This document shows positions 8,734 through 17,755 of a DNA stretch of 64,000 nt, one piece after another. The DNA comes from UBA5109 sp964606735 (GTDB lineage: Bacteria > Pseudomonadota > Gammaproteobacteria > Pseudomonadales > Pseudohongiellaceae), in contig CAZSHI010000001.1 of assembly GCA_964606735.1 (NCBI GenBank), positions 89,819 through 153,818 on the forward strand, given 5' to 3'. The translations under genes were made by a program, and so were the position numbers. Below the pieces are notes generated by a model that saw nothing but the letters and a program-made list of their open reading frames with translations, was not told the origin of the DNA and searched no databases. Each line of letters starts with the position of its first letter. Positions within the stretch are counted from its first letter, which is position 1.

Positions 8734-9636
8734 ATGTCCAGACTACTAAAGCTTATATTTTTATTTCTCTTCAGCCTGCCAGCTTTCAAGCATGCTGCTT
8801 TTGCACATGAACATGCTGAACAGCATTCTCATCTCGCTACATCCAATCAGCCACGAATCGAGTTAACCTGGTATCAAGATATTGTCTATGACCCAAGTTA
8901 TTCCGATACCATCAGGACCAGTCTGGATATCTATGTTCCGGAACCGAGCGTCGACAATGCCCCGGTGGTTTTATTTGTGCATGGCGGTGGGTTTAGAGGT
9001 TCCGATAAAGCCTACTACAAAGATCTGGGAGAAAAACCCGCATGGTTTGCCACAGAGCTGGATTATGTTTTTGTCAGCGCAAATTTCCGATTTCTTCCGG
9101 ATGGAGGCTATCCTGGCAGTGTCGAGGATGTTGCCACTGCACTGGACTGGGTCAGTAATAATATAGCGGCTTATGGCGGCGATCCTGACAATATCATTTT
9201 GATGAGCCATGCCACCGGTAATCTACTTGCAGGCTTGATTGGAACCGATGAATCTTTTCTTGCAGCGAGGGGAAATGGTCTGGAGCTGCTCAAAGGCGTG
9301 ATCTGTATTGATGGCGGTTTTTTTGATTTAAGGGATATGGATGGAGGGGTAGCGCAGCGTGCACTACCCCCCGGTGAAGGCTCGAAAACTGTTGCTTCAG
9401 CCATCACACATATTGATGCTGGCAAAGCTATCCCCCCTTTCCTGATAATTTACGGTGGAGACAATGAAGGTACAAAGGAGCAGTCCGACAATATGGCTCT
9501 TGCTTTGCGCCAGTCAGGCTTCAGAGCAGAGTCCGTCGAATTCCCTGCCAAAGATCACTTTACCGTCAATGAGCATATTGGTGTTCCCGGCGATGCAACA
9601 ACCATTGTTGTGCGGCGGTTTTTAGATTCACTCTAG
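8734..9636 (+). CDS. secreted alpha/beta hydrolase-like protein lacking the nucleophile serine
   Basis: The 300-residue product has a clear signal peptide ending at AAFA-HEHAEQ, then a BD-FAE/carboxylesterase-like fold: the oxyanion motif HGGGF at residues 83-87, a VSANFRF strand, and DPDNIILM before the nucleophile elbow. The elbow reads S158-H-A160-T-G162 where the family has G-H-S-A-G, so alanine occupies the nucleophile position. The probable acid (Asp243 in GGDNEG) and base (His275 in KDHFT) remain. It is either a pseudo-enzyme or uses another residue. A GAGGAGGG ribosome-binding site precedes the ATG at 8734. Confidence 0.8.
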   Translation: MSRLLKLIFLFLFSLPAFKHAAFAHEHAEQHSHLATSNQPRIELTWYQDIVYDPSYSDTIRTSLDIYVPEPSVDNAPVVLFVHGGGFRGSDKAYYKDLGEKPAWFATELDYVFVSANFRFLPDGGYPGSVEDVATALDWVSNNIAAYGGDPDNIILMSHATGNLLAGLIGTDESFLAARGNGLELLKGVICIDGGFFDLRDMDGGVAQRALPPGEGSKTVASAITHIDAGKAIPPFLIIYGGDNEGTKEQSDNMALALRQSGFRAESVEFPAKDHFTVNEHIGVPGDATTIVVRRFLDSL

Positions 9637-9698
9637 CTTACTAATTGCGCACTGAACCAGTCCTGTAAGGTCCTACAAGGCTGAGTGAAGCTAAGGAT

Positions 9699-9775
9699 TG
9701 GTGGGCCCACCAGGACTTGAACCTGGGACCAATGGATTATGAGTCCACTGCTCTAACCAACTGAGCTATAGGCCC
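9699..9775 (-). tRNA. tRNA-Ile2 (anticodon CAT, lysidine type)
   Basis: On the - strand a full cloverleaf can be drawn: acceptor GGGCCTA pairing with TGGGCCC, D-arm AGCTCAGTTGGTTAGAGC, anticodon loop CTCATAA with CAT at 9739-9741, T-arm CCAGG/CCTGG around TTCAAGT, and an encoded CCA end (9699-9701). The CTCATAAT anticodon context and the stem match tRNA-Ile2, read as AUA after lysidine formation, better than elongator Met. It lies downstream of rpoD, as in Pseudomonas. Confidence 0.93.
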
Positions 9776-9947
9776 TTACGCTGTGCCAAATCTACGCAGT
9801 ACTGATGTCTGGATGCTTCATTGAAAGACTTTGCTTTCACACTCATCCGCTAATTGTACATACCTTCGGTAGAAATGTTTTTCGTTTCGTCATCGAACAT
9901 CAGGGTCTGCCTAAATTTCGACTTTTCAGAAAATTATCTCAGCTTCC

Positions 9948-9979
9948 AAAAAGAAGGGCGCACATTATAGTGCGCCCTT
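9948..9979 (-). terminator. rho-independent terminator of the rpoD operon
   Basis: A perfect 10-bp inverted repeat (9954-9963 AAGGGCGCAC with 9970-9979) and 6-base loop are followed on the - strand by a CTTTTTGG tract at 9948-9953. It lies about 55 bases after the rpoD stop and separates rpoD from the tRNA gene. Confidence 0.88.
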
Positions 9980-10034
9980 GCCATTCAAACCAGATTTAAA
10001 ATAAGCCTAAAAGCGTTAACGAACTAGATAGCTT

Positions 10035-11894
10035 TTAGTTGTCATCCAGGAAACTGCGCAGATGATCCGATCTGGTCGGGTGTCTGAGTTTGCGCAGAGC
10101 CTTGGCCTCGATCTGACGGATACGCTCACGGGTCACGTCAAACTGCTTGCCGACTTCTTCCAAGGTATGGTCTGTGTTCATATCGATACCAAAACGCATT
10201 CGGAGGACCTTGGCTTCTCTTGCCGTCAGGCTGCCCAGCACATCCTTGGTGGCTTCTCGCAGGCCTTCATCCAGAGAAGAATCAACAGGCGAATCAATAT
10301 TTGCATCCTCAATGAAATCACCCAGATGTGAATCTTCATCATCGCCAATTGGTGTTTCCATAGAGATGGGTTCCTTGGCAATTTTCAGCACCTTACGGAT
10401 TTTATCCTCGGACAGGTCCATACGCTCACCGAGTTCCTCGGGGGTTGGCTCACGACCTTTTTCATGCAGCATCTGTCGCGAAATACGATTAAGTTTGTTA
10501 ATGGTCTCAATCATGTGAACAGGTATACGGATGGTTCTGGCCTGATCGGCAATAGAGCGGGTGATTGCCTGTCGAATCCACCAGGTTGCATAGGTTGAAA
10601 ATTTGTAGCCTCGACGGTATTCGAATTTGTCGACGGCTTTCATCAGACCAATATTGCCTTCCTGAATCAGGTCAAGGAATTGCAAACCCCGGTTGGTATA
10701 TTTTTTTGCAATGGAGATAACCAGACGCAAGTTGGCTTCTACCATGTCTTTCTTGGCACGACGAGACTTGGCTTCACCGATAGACATCTGGCGGTTAATA
10801 TCCTTGATCTCAGCAATGGTCAGGCCGGTTTCTTCCTCGACCAGAGCCATTTTGCGCTGTGCTCTGAGAATTTCGATTTTTACTTTTGCCAGGGATTCTG
10901 AATAGGGTTTGCCTTTCAGGTACGGTTCGATCCACTTCAGGTTAATTTCATTTCCCGGAAATTCCCTGATAAAGGTAGAACGGGGCATTTTCCCGACCCG
11001 CACGGCCAGCTTCTGGATATTTTTTTCATGGCGCCGGATACGATTAAGGATGCCGCGAATATGCTCCAGCAAAGGGTCAAACTGCCGGGGTACCAGTTTG
11101 AAATATTTAAATACTTCTCCGAGGGATGCCAGTGCTTCCTGACCCTTAGCATGCTGGCGACCATATCTTTTGAGCGCGCGTTGAGTCGATTTATGAACTT
11201 TCAGTAATTCGGCGAAGCGGATTTTTGCTTCTTCCGGGTCGGGGCCGGTGGCGGCATCATCTTCATCACTGTCGCTGCTGTCTTCAGTGTCGTCTTCAAC
11301 TTCATCAATATCTGATGAACTGTCGGAGTCACTGGAGTCAGAATTTTCATCGCTCGATTCTGGAATGATGTCGTCATCGCTTGTATCCAGGTAGCCGGAA
11401 AGAATATCGCTGAGTTTGCGTTCTTCCTTGTCGACCAGTGCATACTCGTCAAGAATGTAATCGACGGTGCCGGGGAAGCAGGCCATGGCCGCCATCAATT
11501 CCCGAATGCCTTCTTCAATGCGCTTGGCGATAACAATCTCGCCTTCTCGGGTTAACAGTTCAACCGTGCCCATTTCGCGCATGTACATGCGCACGGGGTC
11601 AGTTGTCCGGCCGGCTTCATTCTCGACAGCAGCCAGCGCAGCAGCAGCTTCGGCAGCAGCCAGTTCATCGGTTGATTCATTTTCGACCATGAGCAGTTCA
11701 TCGGCATCTGGTGCACTCTCGTAGACCTTGATACCCATGTCATCAATCATCTGAATGATGTCTTCAACCTGATCCGGGTCGGAAATAGATTCAGGCAAAT
11801 GGTCATTTACCTGGGCATACGTAAGGTATGACTGCTCTTTTCCTTTTGCAATCAGCGCCTTAAGGCTTGACTGTTGAGATCCGATATCGCTCAT
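10035..11894 (-). CDS. rpoD: RNA polymerase primary sigma factor RpoD (sigma-70)
   Basis: At 619 residues it matches full-length sigma-70. Visible parts are region 1.1 at the N-terminus, region 1.2 (DPVRMYMREMGTVELL, about residue 100), an acidic Asp/Ser/Glu-rich non-conserved stretch at about 170-220, region 2 (NLRLVISIAKKY, QEGNIGLMKAVDKFEYRRG, FSTYATWWIRQAI), region 3 and region 4 (LTAREAKVLRMRFGI, VTRERIRQIEAKAL). It directs RNA polymerase to housekeeping promoters. It is the last gene of rpsU-yqeY-dnaG-rpoD on the - strand and is followed by a strong terminator. Confidence 0.99.
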   Translation of the reverse strand: MSDIGSQQSSLKALIAKGKEQSYLTYAQVNDHLPESISDPDQVEDIIQMIDDMGIKVYESAPDADELLMVENESTDELAAAEAAAALAAVENEAGRTTDPVRMYMREMGTVELLTREGEIVIAKRIEEGIRELMAAMACFPGTVDYILDEYALVDKEERKLSDILSGYLDTSDDDIIPESSDENSDSSDSDSSSDIDEVEDDTEDSSDSDEDDAATGPDPEEAKIRFAELLKVHKSTQRALKRYGRQHAKGQEALASLGEVFKYFKLVPRQFDPLLEHIRGILNRIRRHEKNIQKLAVRVGKMPRSTFIREFPGNEINLKWIEPYLKGKPYSESLAKVKIEILRAQRKMALVEEETGLTIAEIKDINRQMSIGEAKSRRAKKDMVEANLRLVISIAKKYTNRGLQFLDLIQEGNIGLMKAVDKFEYRRGYKFSTYATWWIRQAITRSIADQARTIRIPVHMIETINKLNRISRQMLHEKGREPTPEELGERMDLSEDKIRKVLKIAKEPISMETPIGDDEDSHLGDFIEDANIDSPVDSSLDEGLREATKDVLGSLTAREAKVLRMRFGIDMNTDHTLEEVGKQFDVTRERIRQIEAKALRKLRHPTRSDHLRSFLDDN

Positions 11895-12036
11895 ATGGGT
11901 GTGTAACCTATGCAGAATTTCAGGTGAAAGAATTTAAAACTAACCGCCTATTATAACCAAGCGACCAATCTGATACCAGCTGTCCCTCTAGGGATTAGAT
12001 AAGGGCTTTGGCCTAAAAGTTCAAGTAAATTGGCGA

Positions 12037-13815
12037 TCAGGAGCTTTTTTGTGACAGTTTCTTTTTGGCTTCTTCCACCAGGGATTTGGGCAGCTGGTGG
12101 CGTTTGGTCAGAAAATTGTCAAGATAGGCGATGATGTCGTGAAATTCACGCTCAATACCGGTGGCCGGAGTGATCTGTTCCTTATCCATCAACTGAATTA
12201 GCTGCGAGCCGATGGGTTTGGCATATACTTTGGCGAGCAGTTCATGCGTGGATATTTTTGGGGCCTGTCTAGCCAGGGCGATGACCTCAAACAGCAGGTC
12301 CACATCCGGCATCGCCAGTTGTCTGAGCTGCTCATTTATGCTGATACGGGAGACGATCTCGGGTTTTTGCAGGATCAGATTGACGGCTTTCATGCAGGCC
12401 AGATGAATCGAGCGTTGTGATCGCACTTCACTTTTATTGATAACAGCAGCCGGGTTGGGCGCCACTGGCATGTCAGCTACAGGTGCGTAGGGATGTTCGA
12501 CGCTTGATTGCTCTGCCCCGAGCTGGCTGAGGGTCTTGAGATCGACACCGGTTTTTTTGGCAAGCTGGTCCAGAATCAGCTGACGCAGTATTCCCTGGGG
12601 AAACTGCTTAATCATCGGCATGGCCAGGGTTCCCAGTTTTGCACGGCCTTCAAGGGATGACATATCAACCTGTGAAGTGAGGCTTTCGAAGAAAAATTCA
12701 GCCAATGGTGTTGCTTCATCCAGTTCAGCTTCGAAAGCTTTAGTGCCTATTTTTCTGACCTGTGAATCTGGGTCTTCTCCATCGGGTAAAAACAGAAAAC
12801 GGGCACTGCGGCCATCTTCCATCAGGGGAATGGCTTCCTTTAGGGCCCGCCAGGCAGCCTGTCGGCCAGCTTCATCACCGTCGAAGCAGAACACGACTTC
12901 GGGGACCAGCTTAAACAGGCGTTTAAGGTGTGAAGCAGAGGTAGCCGTACCGAGAGTCGCGACAGCATAGGCAATATCATGCTGGGCCAGGGCGATGACA
13001 TCCATATAACCCTCGACAATCAGGAATCGGCTTAAATGCCTGAGTTTCTGGCGCGCTTCATACAGGCCATAGAGCTCTTCGCCTTTATGGAATACTGGGG
13101 TTTCCGGCGAATTCAGATATTTTGGCTTTTCATCACCAATGACCCGGCCTCCAAAGGCGATAACCCGTCCACGCTGGTCATGTATCGGGAACATGATGCG
13201 GTTACGAAAGCGGTCATAGACCGATCGGGTCTTTTTTTCCGGGTTGTCAATCAGCATGCCGGTACTTAGCAGAAGCTGACGTTTTTGATCCGATGTCCCA
13301 ACCCGATCCAGCAGGTTCTGCCAGCCTGGCGGGGCGAATCCAAGTTTAAAATCACGGGCAATTTCGCCACTGAGGCCACGCTGTTTCAGATAGGCAATGG
13401 CTTCTGCCCTGGCAGGGTGCTGCCTAAGCTGCTGCTGATAATAGGTGCAAGCTTCCTGCAAGACCTTGAAAAGGCTGGCGTTACGCTCCCGTTGCTGTTT
13501 GACGGCGACCGACTCTTCTCGTGGAATTTCAAGTCCCATACTGCTGGCCAGTGATTCTATGGCCTGCGGGTAATCGATGTTGTCAAAGTCCATGACGAAA
13601 CCAATGGCATTGCCGCCCTTGCCGCAACCAAAGCAGTAATAAAACTGTTTGTCCGGTTCAACAGTAAAGGATGGGGTTTTTTCCTGGTGGAAAGGGCACA
13701 GTCCGGAATAATTTTTACCGGTTTTTTTTAAGGTAACCTTGGCGCCAATGACATCAACAATGTCGGCTCTTGCCAATAAATCATCAATAAAATTCTGTGG
13801 GATATATGCAGCCAT
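12037..13815 (-). CDS. dnaG: DNA primase DnaG
   Basis: The 592-residue primase makes RNA primers for replication. The N-terminal zinc ribbon has Cys40, His43, Cys61 and Cys64 (LCPFHQEKTPSF, YYCFGCGKGG). The TOPRIM catalytic core follows, with FLIVEGYMDVIAL and CFDGDEAGRQA carrying the metal-binding acidic residues. The C-terminal ~130 residues form the helical DnaB-binding region. Length fits the family. It lies between yqeY and rpoD in the macromolecular-synthesis operon, with a gap of about 140 bases before rpoD that could hold an internal promoter or processing site; no obvious one was found. Confidence 0.98.
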   Translation of the reverse strand: MAAYIPQNFIDDLLARADIVDVIGAKVTLKKTGKNYSGLCPFHQEKTPSFTVEPDKQFYYCFGCGKGGNAIGFVMDFDNIDYPQAIESLASSMGLEIPREESVAVKQQRERNASLFKVLQEACTYYQQQLRQHPARAEAIAYLKQRGLSGEIARDFKLGFAPPGWQNLLDRVGTSDQKRQLLLSTGMLIDNPEKKTRSVYDRFRNRIMFPIHDQRGRVIAFGGRVIGDEKPKYLNSPETPVFHKGEELYGLYEARQKLRHLSRFLIVEGYMDVIALAQHDIAYAVATLGTATSASHLKRLFKLVPEVVFCFDGDEAGRQAAWRALKEAIPLMEDGRSARFLFLPDGEDPDSQVRKIGTKAFEAELDEATPLAEFFFESLTSQVDMSSLEGRAKLGTLAMPMIKQFPQGILRQLILDQLAKKTGVDLKTLSQLGAEQSSVEHPYAPVADMPVAPNPAAVINKSEVRSQRSIHLACMKAVNLILQKPEIVSRISINEQLRQLAMPDVDLLFEVIALARQAPKISTHELLAKVYAKPIGSQLIQLMDKEQITPATGIEREFHDIIAYLDNFLTKRHQLPKSLVEEAKKKLSQKSS

Positions 13816-13910
13816 AAATGCGACGACTTCAAAAACCAGAGTGCAATACTAGCCTGTGGGCCAGCAAGAGCGAAGAATAACGTACTTGGTCCAGGAAGTG
13901 TTGAAGTAAA

Positions 13911-14363
13911 TCAGCCCAGACGGGACTTGACCAGAGTACTGACCTGTCCCATGTCAGCACGGCCACTGACCTGGGGACGAATAAGACCCATGACAGCTCC
14001 CATGTCCCTCATGGATTCAGCAGAACAGTCGGCAATTGCCTGATTGATGATCCCTACCAGCTCGTCCTCACTGAGAGCTGTCGGCATGAATTCCTGAATG
14101 ACATCAATTTCACTCTGCTCCTGATCGGCCAGATCCTGACGCTGGGCTGCTTCATACTGTTTGATGGATTCGCGGCGCTGTTTCAACATTTTGTCGAGGA
14201 TATTGATAATGCGCTCGTCATCCAGCTCAATGCGTTCGTCAACTTCAATCTGTTTCATGTCAGCTAGCATCAGACGTATCGTTGCCAGCCGGGCCTTTTC
14301 CTGGGCGCGCATGGCTGCCTTCATGGCATCGCTGATCCGAGTTTTCAGGCTTTGCTCAGTCAT
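13911..14363 (-). CDS. yqeY: GatB/YqeY domain protein
   Basis: This 150-residue protein opens with SLKTRISDAMKAAMRAQEK and carries the YqeY signatures RLMLADMKQIEVD and VIQEFMPTALSEDEL, then the C-terminal MGAVMGLIRPQVSGRADMGQVS found also in the tail domain of GatB. The exact role is unknown; the domain may bind tRNA. It sits between rpsU and dnaG, its usual place in this operon. Confidence 0.95.
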   Translation of the reverse strand: MTEQSLKTRISDAMKAAMRAQEKARLATIRLMLADMKQIEVDERIELDDERIINILDKMLKQRRESIKQYEAAQRQDLADQEQSEIDVIQEFMPTALSEDELVGIINQAIADCSAESMRDMGAVMGLIRPQVSGRADMGQVSTLVKSRLG

Positions 14364-14396
14364 GGCAGGAAGAGAATTGCTTATGTAGAAGGGGGG

Positions 14397-14612
14397 TTAA
14401 TATAAGCGTTTGGTTCTACGAGTTTCGCGTGAAACTTTTTTCATATGACGCTTAACAGCCGCCGCAGCTTTTCGTTTTCGAACGGAAGTGGGCTTTTCAT
14501 AGAATTCACGACGACGTACTTCAGCCAGGACTCCGGCTTTCTCGCAGGAACGCTTAAAACGTCGCAGGGCAACGTCAAAAGGCTCATTTTCTTTTAATCT
14601 GACAACTGGCAT
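14397..14612 (-). CDS. rpsU: 30S ribosomal protein S21
   Basis: The 71-residue basic protein MPVVRLKENEPFDVALRRF matches S21 along its length, including KAGVLAEVRRREFYEKP and the Arg/Lys-rich C-terminus. S21 helps 30S subunits base-pair with the Shine-Dalgarno sequence of mRNA. It is the first gene of the rpsU-yqeY-dnaG-rpoD operon, and a good sigma-70 promoter with a GC-rich discriminator lies just upstream. Confidence 0.99.
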   Translation of the reverse strand: MPVVRLKENEPFDVALRRFKRSCEKAGVLAEVRRREFYEKPTSVRKRKAAAAVKRHMKKVSRETRRTKRLY

Positions 14613-14661
14613 TGATGCTCCAAGTTTGACAATTAGTTACAAGGCTCTTTCAGGGCGGCAA

Positions 14662-14690
14662 ATTCTATAGCCTAATGCCCTGAATTGCAA
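14662..14690 (-). promoter_or_regulatory. rpsU: candidate sigma-70 promoter of the rpsU operon
   Basis: On the - strand TTGCAA (14685-14690) is followed after 17 bases by TAGAAT (14662-14667), about 50 bases before the rpsU ATG. The sequence just after the -10 box (TTGCCGCCCTG) is GC-rich, as in growth-rate-controlled promoters. Judged by eye only. Confidence 0.55.
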
Positions 14691-14820
14691 AGGTTAAAGA
14701 AGGCCTTAAACGGTAAAAGTGGCCATCAGCCATTGAGCTTTTCTTCACGACTGCCTGGCGCTAAGTAAGGTGCCAATCGCTAACTCAGGCAGCCCTCAGC
14801 CAAACTCGGAATCAGCCTAG

Positions 14821-14840
14821 AAAAAAGCCAAAAATGGCTT
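14821..14840 (-). terminator. terminator after the amidohydrolase gene
   Basis: On the - strand AAGCCA-TTTT-TGGCTT is followed by a short T-run, 35 bases after the amidohydrolase stop at 14875. The stem is only six base pairs, so it is a modest terminator. It separates the accessory block from the rpsU promoter. Confidence 0.6.
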
Positions 14841-14874
14841 CAACAGGCGCTTCAATGCCAGATTTGGAAGGCAC

Positions 14875-16203
14875 TTAGCGCTTATCGACGACAAAGACAC
14901 CGTCTTTGATCACTACATCAACATTGAGCAGATCGAAAATGTCTTCCTGCGGATTACCATCCACCAGCACAATATCGGCCAGCTTGCCGGCTTCCAGGGT
15001 CCCCAGTTCATCTTCCATGGCAATATTGACAGCGGCATTTCGTCCCATGATTTGCAGGATGTCCTCTTCGGAAAAGACCAGATACAGCGACTTTAACTCA
15101 TGGTTAAGGGTCAGCTCAGGCTCATAACGGGTATCCGTTCCGAAACCATAAACGACACCGGCTTCCCAGAGCAGGCGGGCATTTACCGGCCCCTGACCAG
15201 CACTGAGAATGGTATCCCAGGGGAAGGGCAGGTAATCCCTGAAAATCGGCTCATTGTTGTCGTCAAAAAAGGGCACAAAAATCCCCAGGGTTGAGGTCAT
15301 CGGAATCCCTGAATCGGCAATGAACTGCGCCTGCTCTTCAGTGAGCATTTCGATATGGGGGGTATGCACCAGTTGGTCGACTCCGGCGCGCACGGCGGCC
15401 AGCGTATCGGTGACCGTCACCGCATGGGTAATCGTACGGATGCCCAGGCGATTGGTTTCCTCGACAATCATGCCCAGGGCTTCTTCTTCCGGTCCTCCCG
15501 GCGTGACAATAATGACGTTTTTGGCTGCATCAAAACCATTGTCGTAGAGCCGCTGAATCTGGCCGCGCACGGCTTCTTCCGGCAGGGCGGCTGCCGCTTC
15601 AGTGGGGCGCATCGGTGGTCTGGCAACATCGAATCGAGCCGGATCGCCTTCAGGTCCGCCACCGCCACCACCGGCAGCCAAGCCGGTGAAAGAGGCTGCA
15701 ATAATACGTGGCCCGGCGAGTTCATTTTCGGCTGTCATACGACGTAATTCGAGAATCTGCTGGGGCGCATCTCCTGCGGATAAGAGGGTGGTAAATCCGG
15801 CTTCAAGAAAAGCCTGCATGGCGGCTTCGGCATCATCGGCCAGCCAGGCAGCAGGATCTTCGCCAGTGATAATGTGCCTGTGAGCATCGATAAAACCGGG
15901 CATGACGCTACGCCCCTGCGCATCAATCACCAGCGCTCCATCAACGGAGGAGCTACCCTGGTTCACCGCGACGATGCGATTTCCCTGTACCACGATGGAG
16001 CCGTTTTCAATGACACCGCCGTTACCGTCCAGAATTCGGGCATTGTTAATCACGAATCCCGCTGCCGGTATTACCTGATTGGTCAGGTCCACCTGAACAG
16101 GAGCAGGTTCCTGTGCTGCCATGGTTTCTTCCTGCATCTGGTTTTCAGAGCAGGCAATGAGTAAGACGGGAAACAGCAGTAAAACAGAAATTCTGGTCAG
16201 CAT
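14875..16203 (-). CDS. amidohydrolase-family lipoprotein
   Basis: I chose the ATG at 16203, which gives a lipoprotein signal (MLTRISVLLLFPVLLIAC, lipobox LIAC with Cys18) and 442 residues. The metal-dependent TIM-barrel hydrolase shows GFIDAHRHI (metal-binding HxH), later His residues in ITHAVTV and LVHTPHIEML, and the acid in GFGTDTR, ending with the small beta-sandwich (GTLEAGKLADIVLVDGNP). The relatives are imidazolonepropionase/prolidase-like enzymes acting on C-N bonds; the substrate is unknown. It lies 31 bases after the first TPR gene on the same strand, so the three genes 14875-19312 may be one operon. Confidence 0.87.
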   Translation of the reverse strand: MLTRISVLLLFPVLLIACSENQMQEETMAAQEPAPVQVDLTNQVIPAAGFVINNARILDGNGGVIENGSIVVQGNRIVAVNQGSSSVDGALVIDAQGRSVMPGFIDAHRHIITGEDPAAWLADDAEAAMQAFLEAGFTTLLSAGDAPQQILELRRMTAENELAGPRIIAASFTGLAAGGGGGGPEGDPARFDVARPPMRPTEAAAALPEEAVRGQIQRLYDNGFDAAKNVIIVTPGGPEEEALGMIVEETNRLGIRTITHAVTVTDTLAAVRAGVDQLVHTPHIEMLTEEQAQFIADSGIPMTSTLGIFVPFFDDNNEPIFRDYLPFPWDTILSAGQGPVNARLLWEAGVVYGFGTDTRYEPELTLNHELKSLYLVFSEEDILQIMGRNAAVNIAMEDELGTLEAGKLADIVLVDGNPQEDIFDLLNVDVVIKDGVFVVDKR

Positions 16204-16234
16204 GTGGGTAATAACCTCTTTATAATAGGGTGGC

Positions 16235-17686
16235 TCAGTAACTGTAGTAATAGCGATATTGTACAGAAGCCTGGGCAGTGATTTCACCACCACGAAGAAT
16301 GGGGCGGAATTTACTCATCCGTAGAACCGTGTTGAGGATGCTTTCAATGCGTTCACTGTTAGCATCTTCACTGGCTCCGTTAAAGTTAATATTGCTTGCA
16401 TTACCGAGTTCATCGATGCCGAAACTCACATCAATGTAACCCTTGTAGTCAATATTTTCAGATAAGCCTTGCTGGCCAGATGTTTGCAGCGTCGCCGGGA
16501 AGGCGGCAATCCTGGGAATCATGACAGGAATGGTAGGTGTCAGGGCTGCATCTACACTGGGGACATTAAAGCCGTCATCCAGCAGCAGCTGGTAGACAAC
16601 CCGGTAAAATTGGCGTGCGGATTCAGTGCGTCCGTAAGCCAGATCCCAGTCAGCCAGGTCCAGCATGGTAATGGATTTTTGCTGGGCACTGACATCTTCA
16701 ATGTCAGCAAGCAGGTTGGCGACATATTGCATAGCATCTTTTCCGCTGCGGTAACTTTCATCGCTACGCTCCTGTGAATTTCTAATTAGTTCTTCACGTG
16801 AGCCGGTGTAGTTGGGATCAAAGGTATTACTGACCTGCTCGAAATCCATTTCCTGTTTGGTATGGTAGGCTAAACGGGCAATTTTTCTGGCAACTTCAAT
16901 CACTGTACTCAGGGTGGTGTTGTTGCTGTAACTTTCCTGGTACTCCTGGTAAAGATCATCCAGTTTTTGCAGGCGGGCATCGATCAGGTCATTGACAGTA
17001 ACATCCCGTATGGAGCCGTCAGCAATGGATTGCAAGGTTCCAGGACCATCCGAGTTGATACCTACCTGTCGTTCAACCCGCTGGACAGAGGAAGAGCGAA
17101 TATTCTGGCGCCGACCTTCCCCGAGATAGTTAATTTTGAAATAGGCAGAGGTATACCAGTCAGCCAGGTTGCCCATGGCTGTGTACATTTCCTGGGAATC
17201 GGCTTCAAAGTTGCTGGCATTTATGGCGTAAATAAACTCTTCTTTTTCAGTGATGGATGTGACTTCATTCAGCTGCAGATGGCTGAGAATGGACTGTTCA
17301 AGTGAGGGAATCTGTTCCAGGGTATCCTCTCCATATAATTCAACGGCCAGTGCTGTGGCATCTGCAAATATGGCGAGCGCTTCTTCATGCCGGTCCAGCG
17401 TCTGATAGGCCAGGCCCAGACGATTCAGTCGTTGTAGCTGCTCGGGGTCCTGCTCAAAGAGGTCATTGAATTCACCACGCTGGTCCTGCATGTTGGCAAT
17501 GAGCTGTTCGGCCGAGTCCCGATCACGTCGCTCCTGGTCGCTCCGGGCAGTTGCAAGAATGGAGTCATCAGCCATGCCAATGGGTACCGGGCTGAAGAAA
17601 AGGTTGTTCAGTTGTGCTGTCTGCGCCAGAAGCTCAAGGGGTAGGGCAAGACAAAGCAGGGTAATCAGTTTAATCAAGGTTTTCAT
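16235..17686 (-). CDS. exported TPR protein with TonB-like C-terminal domain (paralogue 1)
   Basis: From the ATG at 17686 the product has a signal peptide (LITLLCLALPLELLAQ), a helical TPR-like region (RLNRLGLAYQTLDRHEEALAIF), a conserved middle segment (MGNLADWYTSAYF, LADWDLAYGRTESARQFY) and a C-terminal domain YKGYIDVSFGIDELGN...MSKFRPIL...YRYYYSY that matches the TonB C-terminal fold. It lacks the N-terminal membrane helix and Pro-rich linker of real TonB, so it is probably a free periplasmic protein. The neighbouring gene at 17756 is a paralogue with the same layout. Function is unknown. Confidence 0.7.
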   Translation of the reverse strand: MKTLIKLITLLCLALPLELLAQTAQLNNLFFSPVPIGMADDSILATARSDQERRDRDSAEQLIANMQDQRGEFNDLFEQDPEQLQRLNRLGLAYQTLDRHEEALAIFADATALAVELYGEDTLEQIPSLEQSILSHLQLNEVTSITEKEEFIYAINASNFEADSQEMYTAMGNLADWYTSAYFKINYLGEGRRQNIRSSSVQRVERQVGINSDGPGTLQSIADGSIRDVTVNDLIDARLQKLDDLYQEYQESYSNNTTLSTVIEVARKIARLAYHTKQEMDFEQVSNTFDPNYTGSREELIRNSQERSDESYRSGKDAMQYVANLLADIEDVSAQQKSITMLDLADWDLAYGRTESARQFYRVVYQLLLDDGFNVPSVDAALTPTIPVMIPRIAAFPATLQTSGQQGLSENIDYKGYIDVSFGIDELGNASNINFNGASEDANSERIESILNTVLRMSKFRPILRGGEITAQASVQYRYYYSY

Positions 17687-17755
17687 TTTGCCATCCACTG
17701 TTATTATGAGTAGAACTTTCACTGTTCGAGCCCTTCAAACGCTTCTAAAGAGGTG

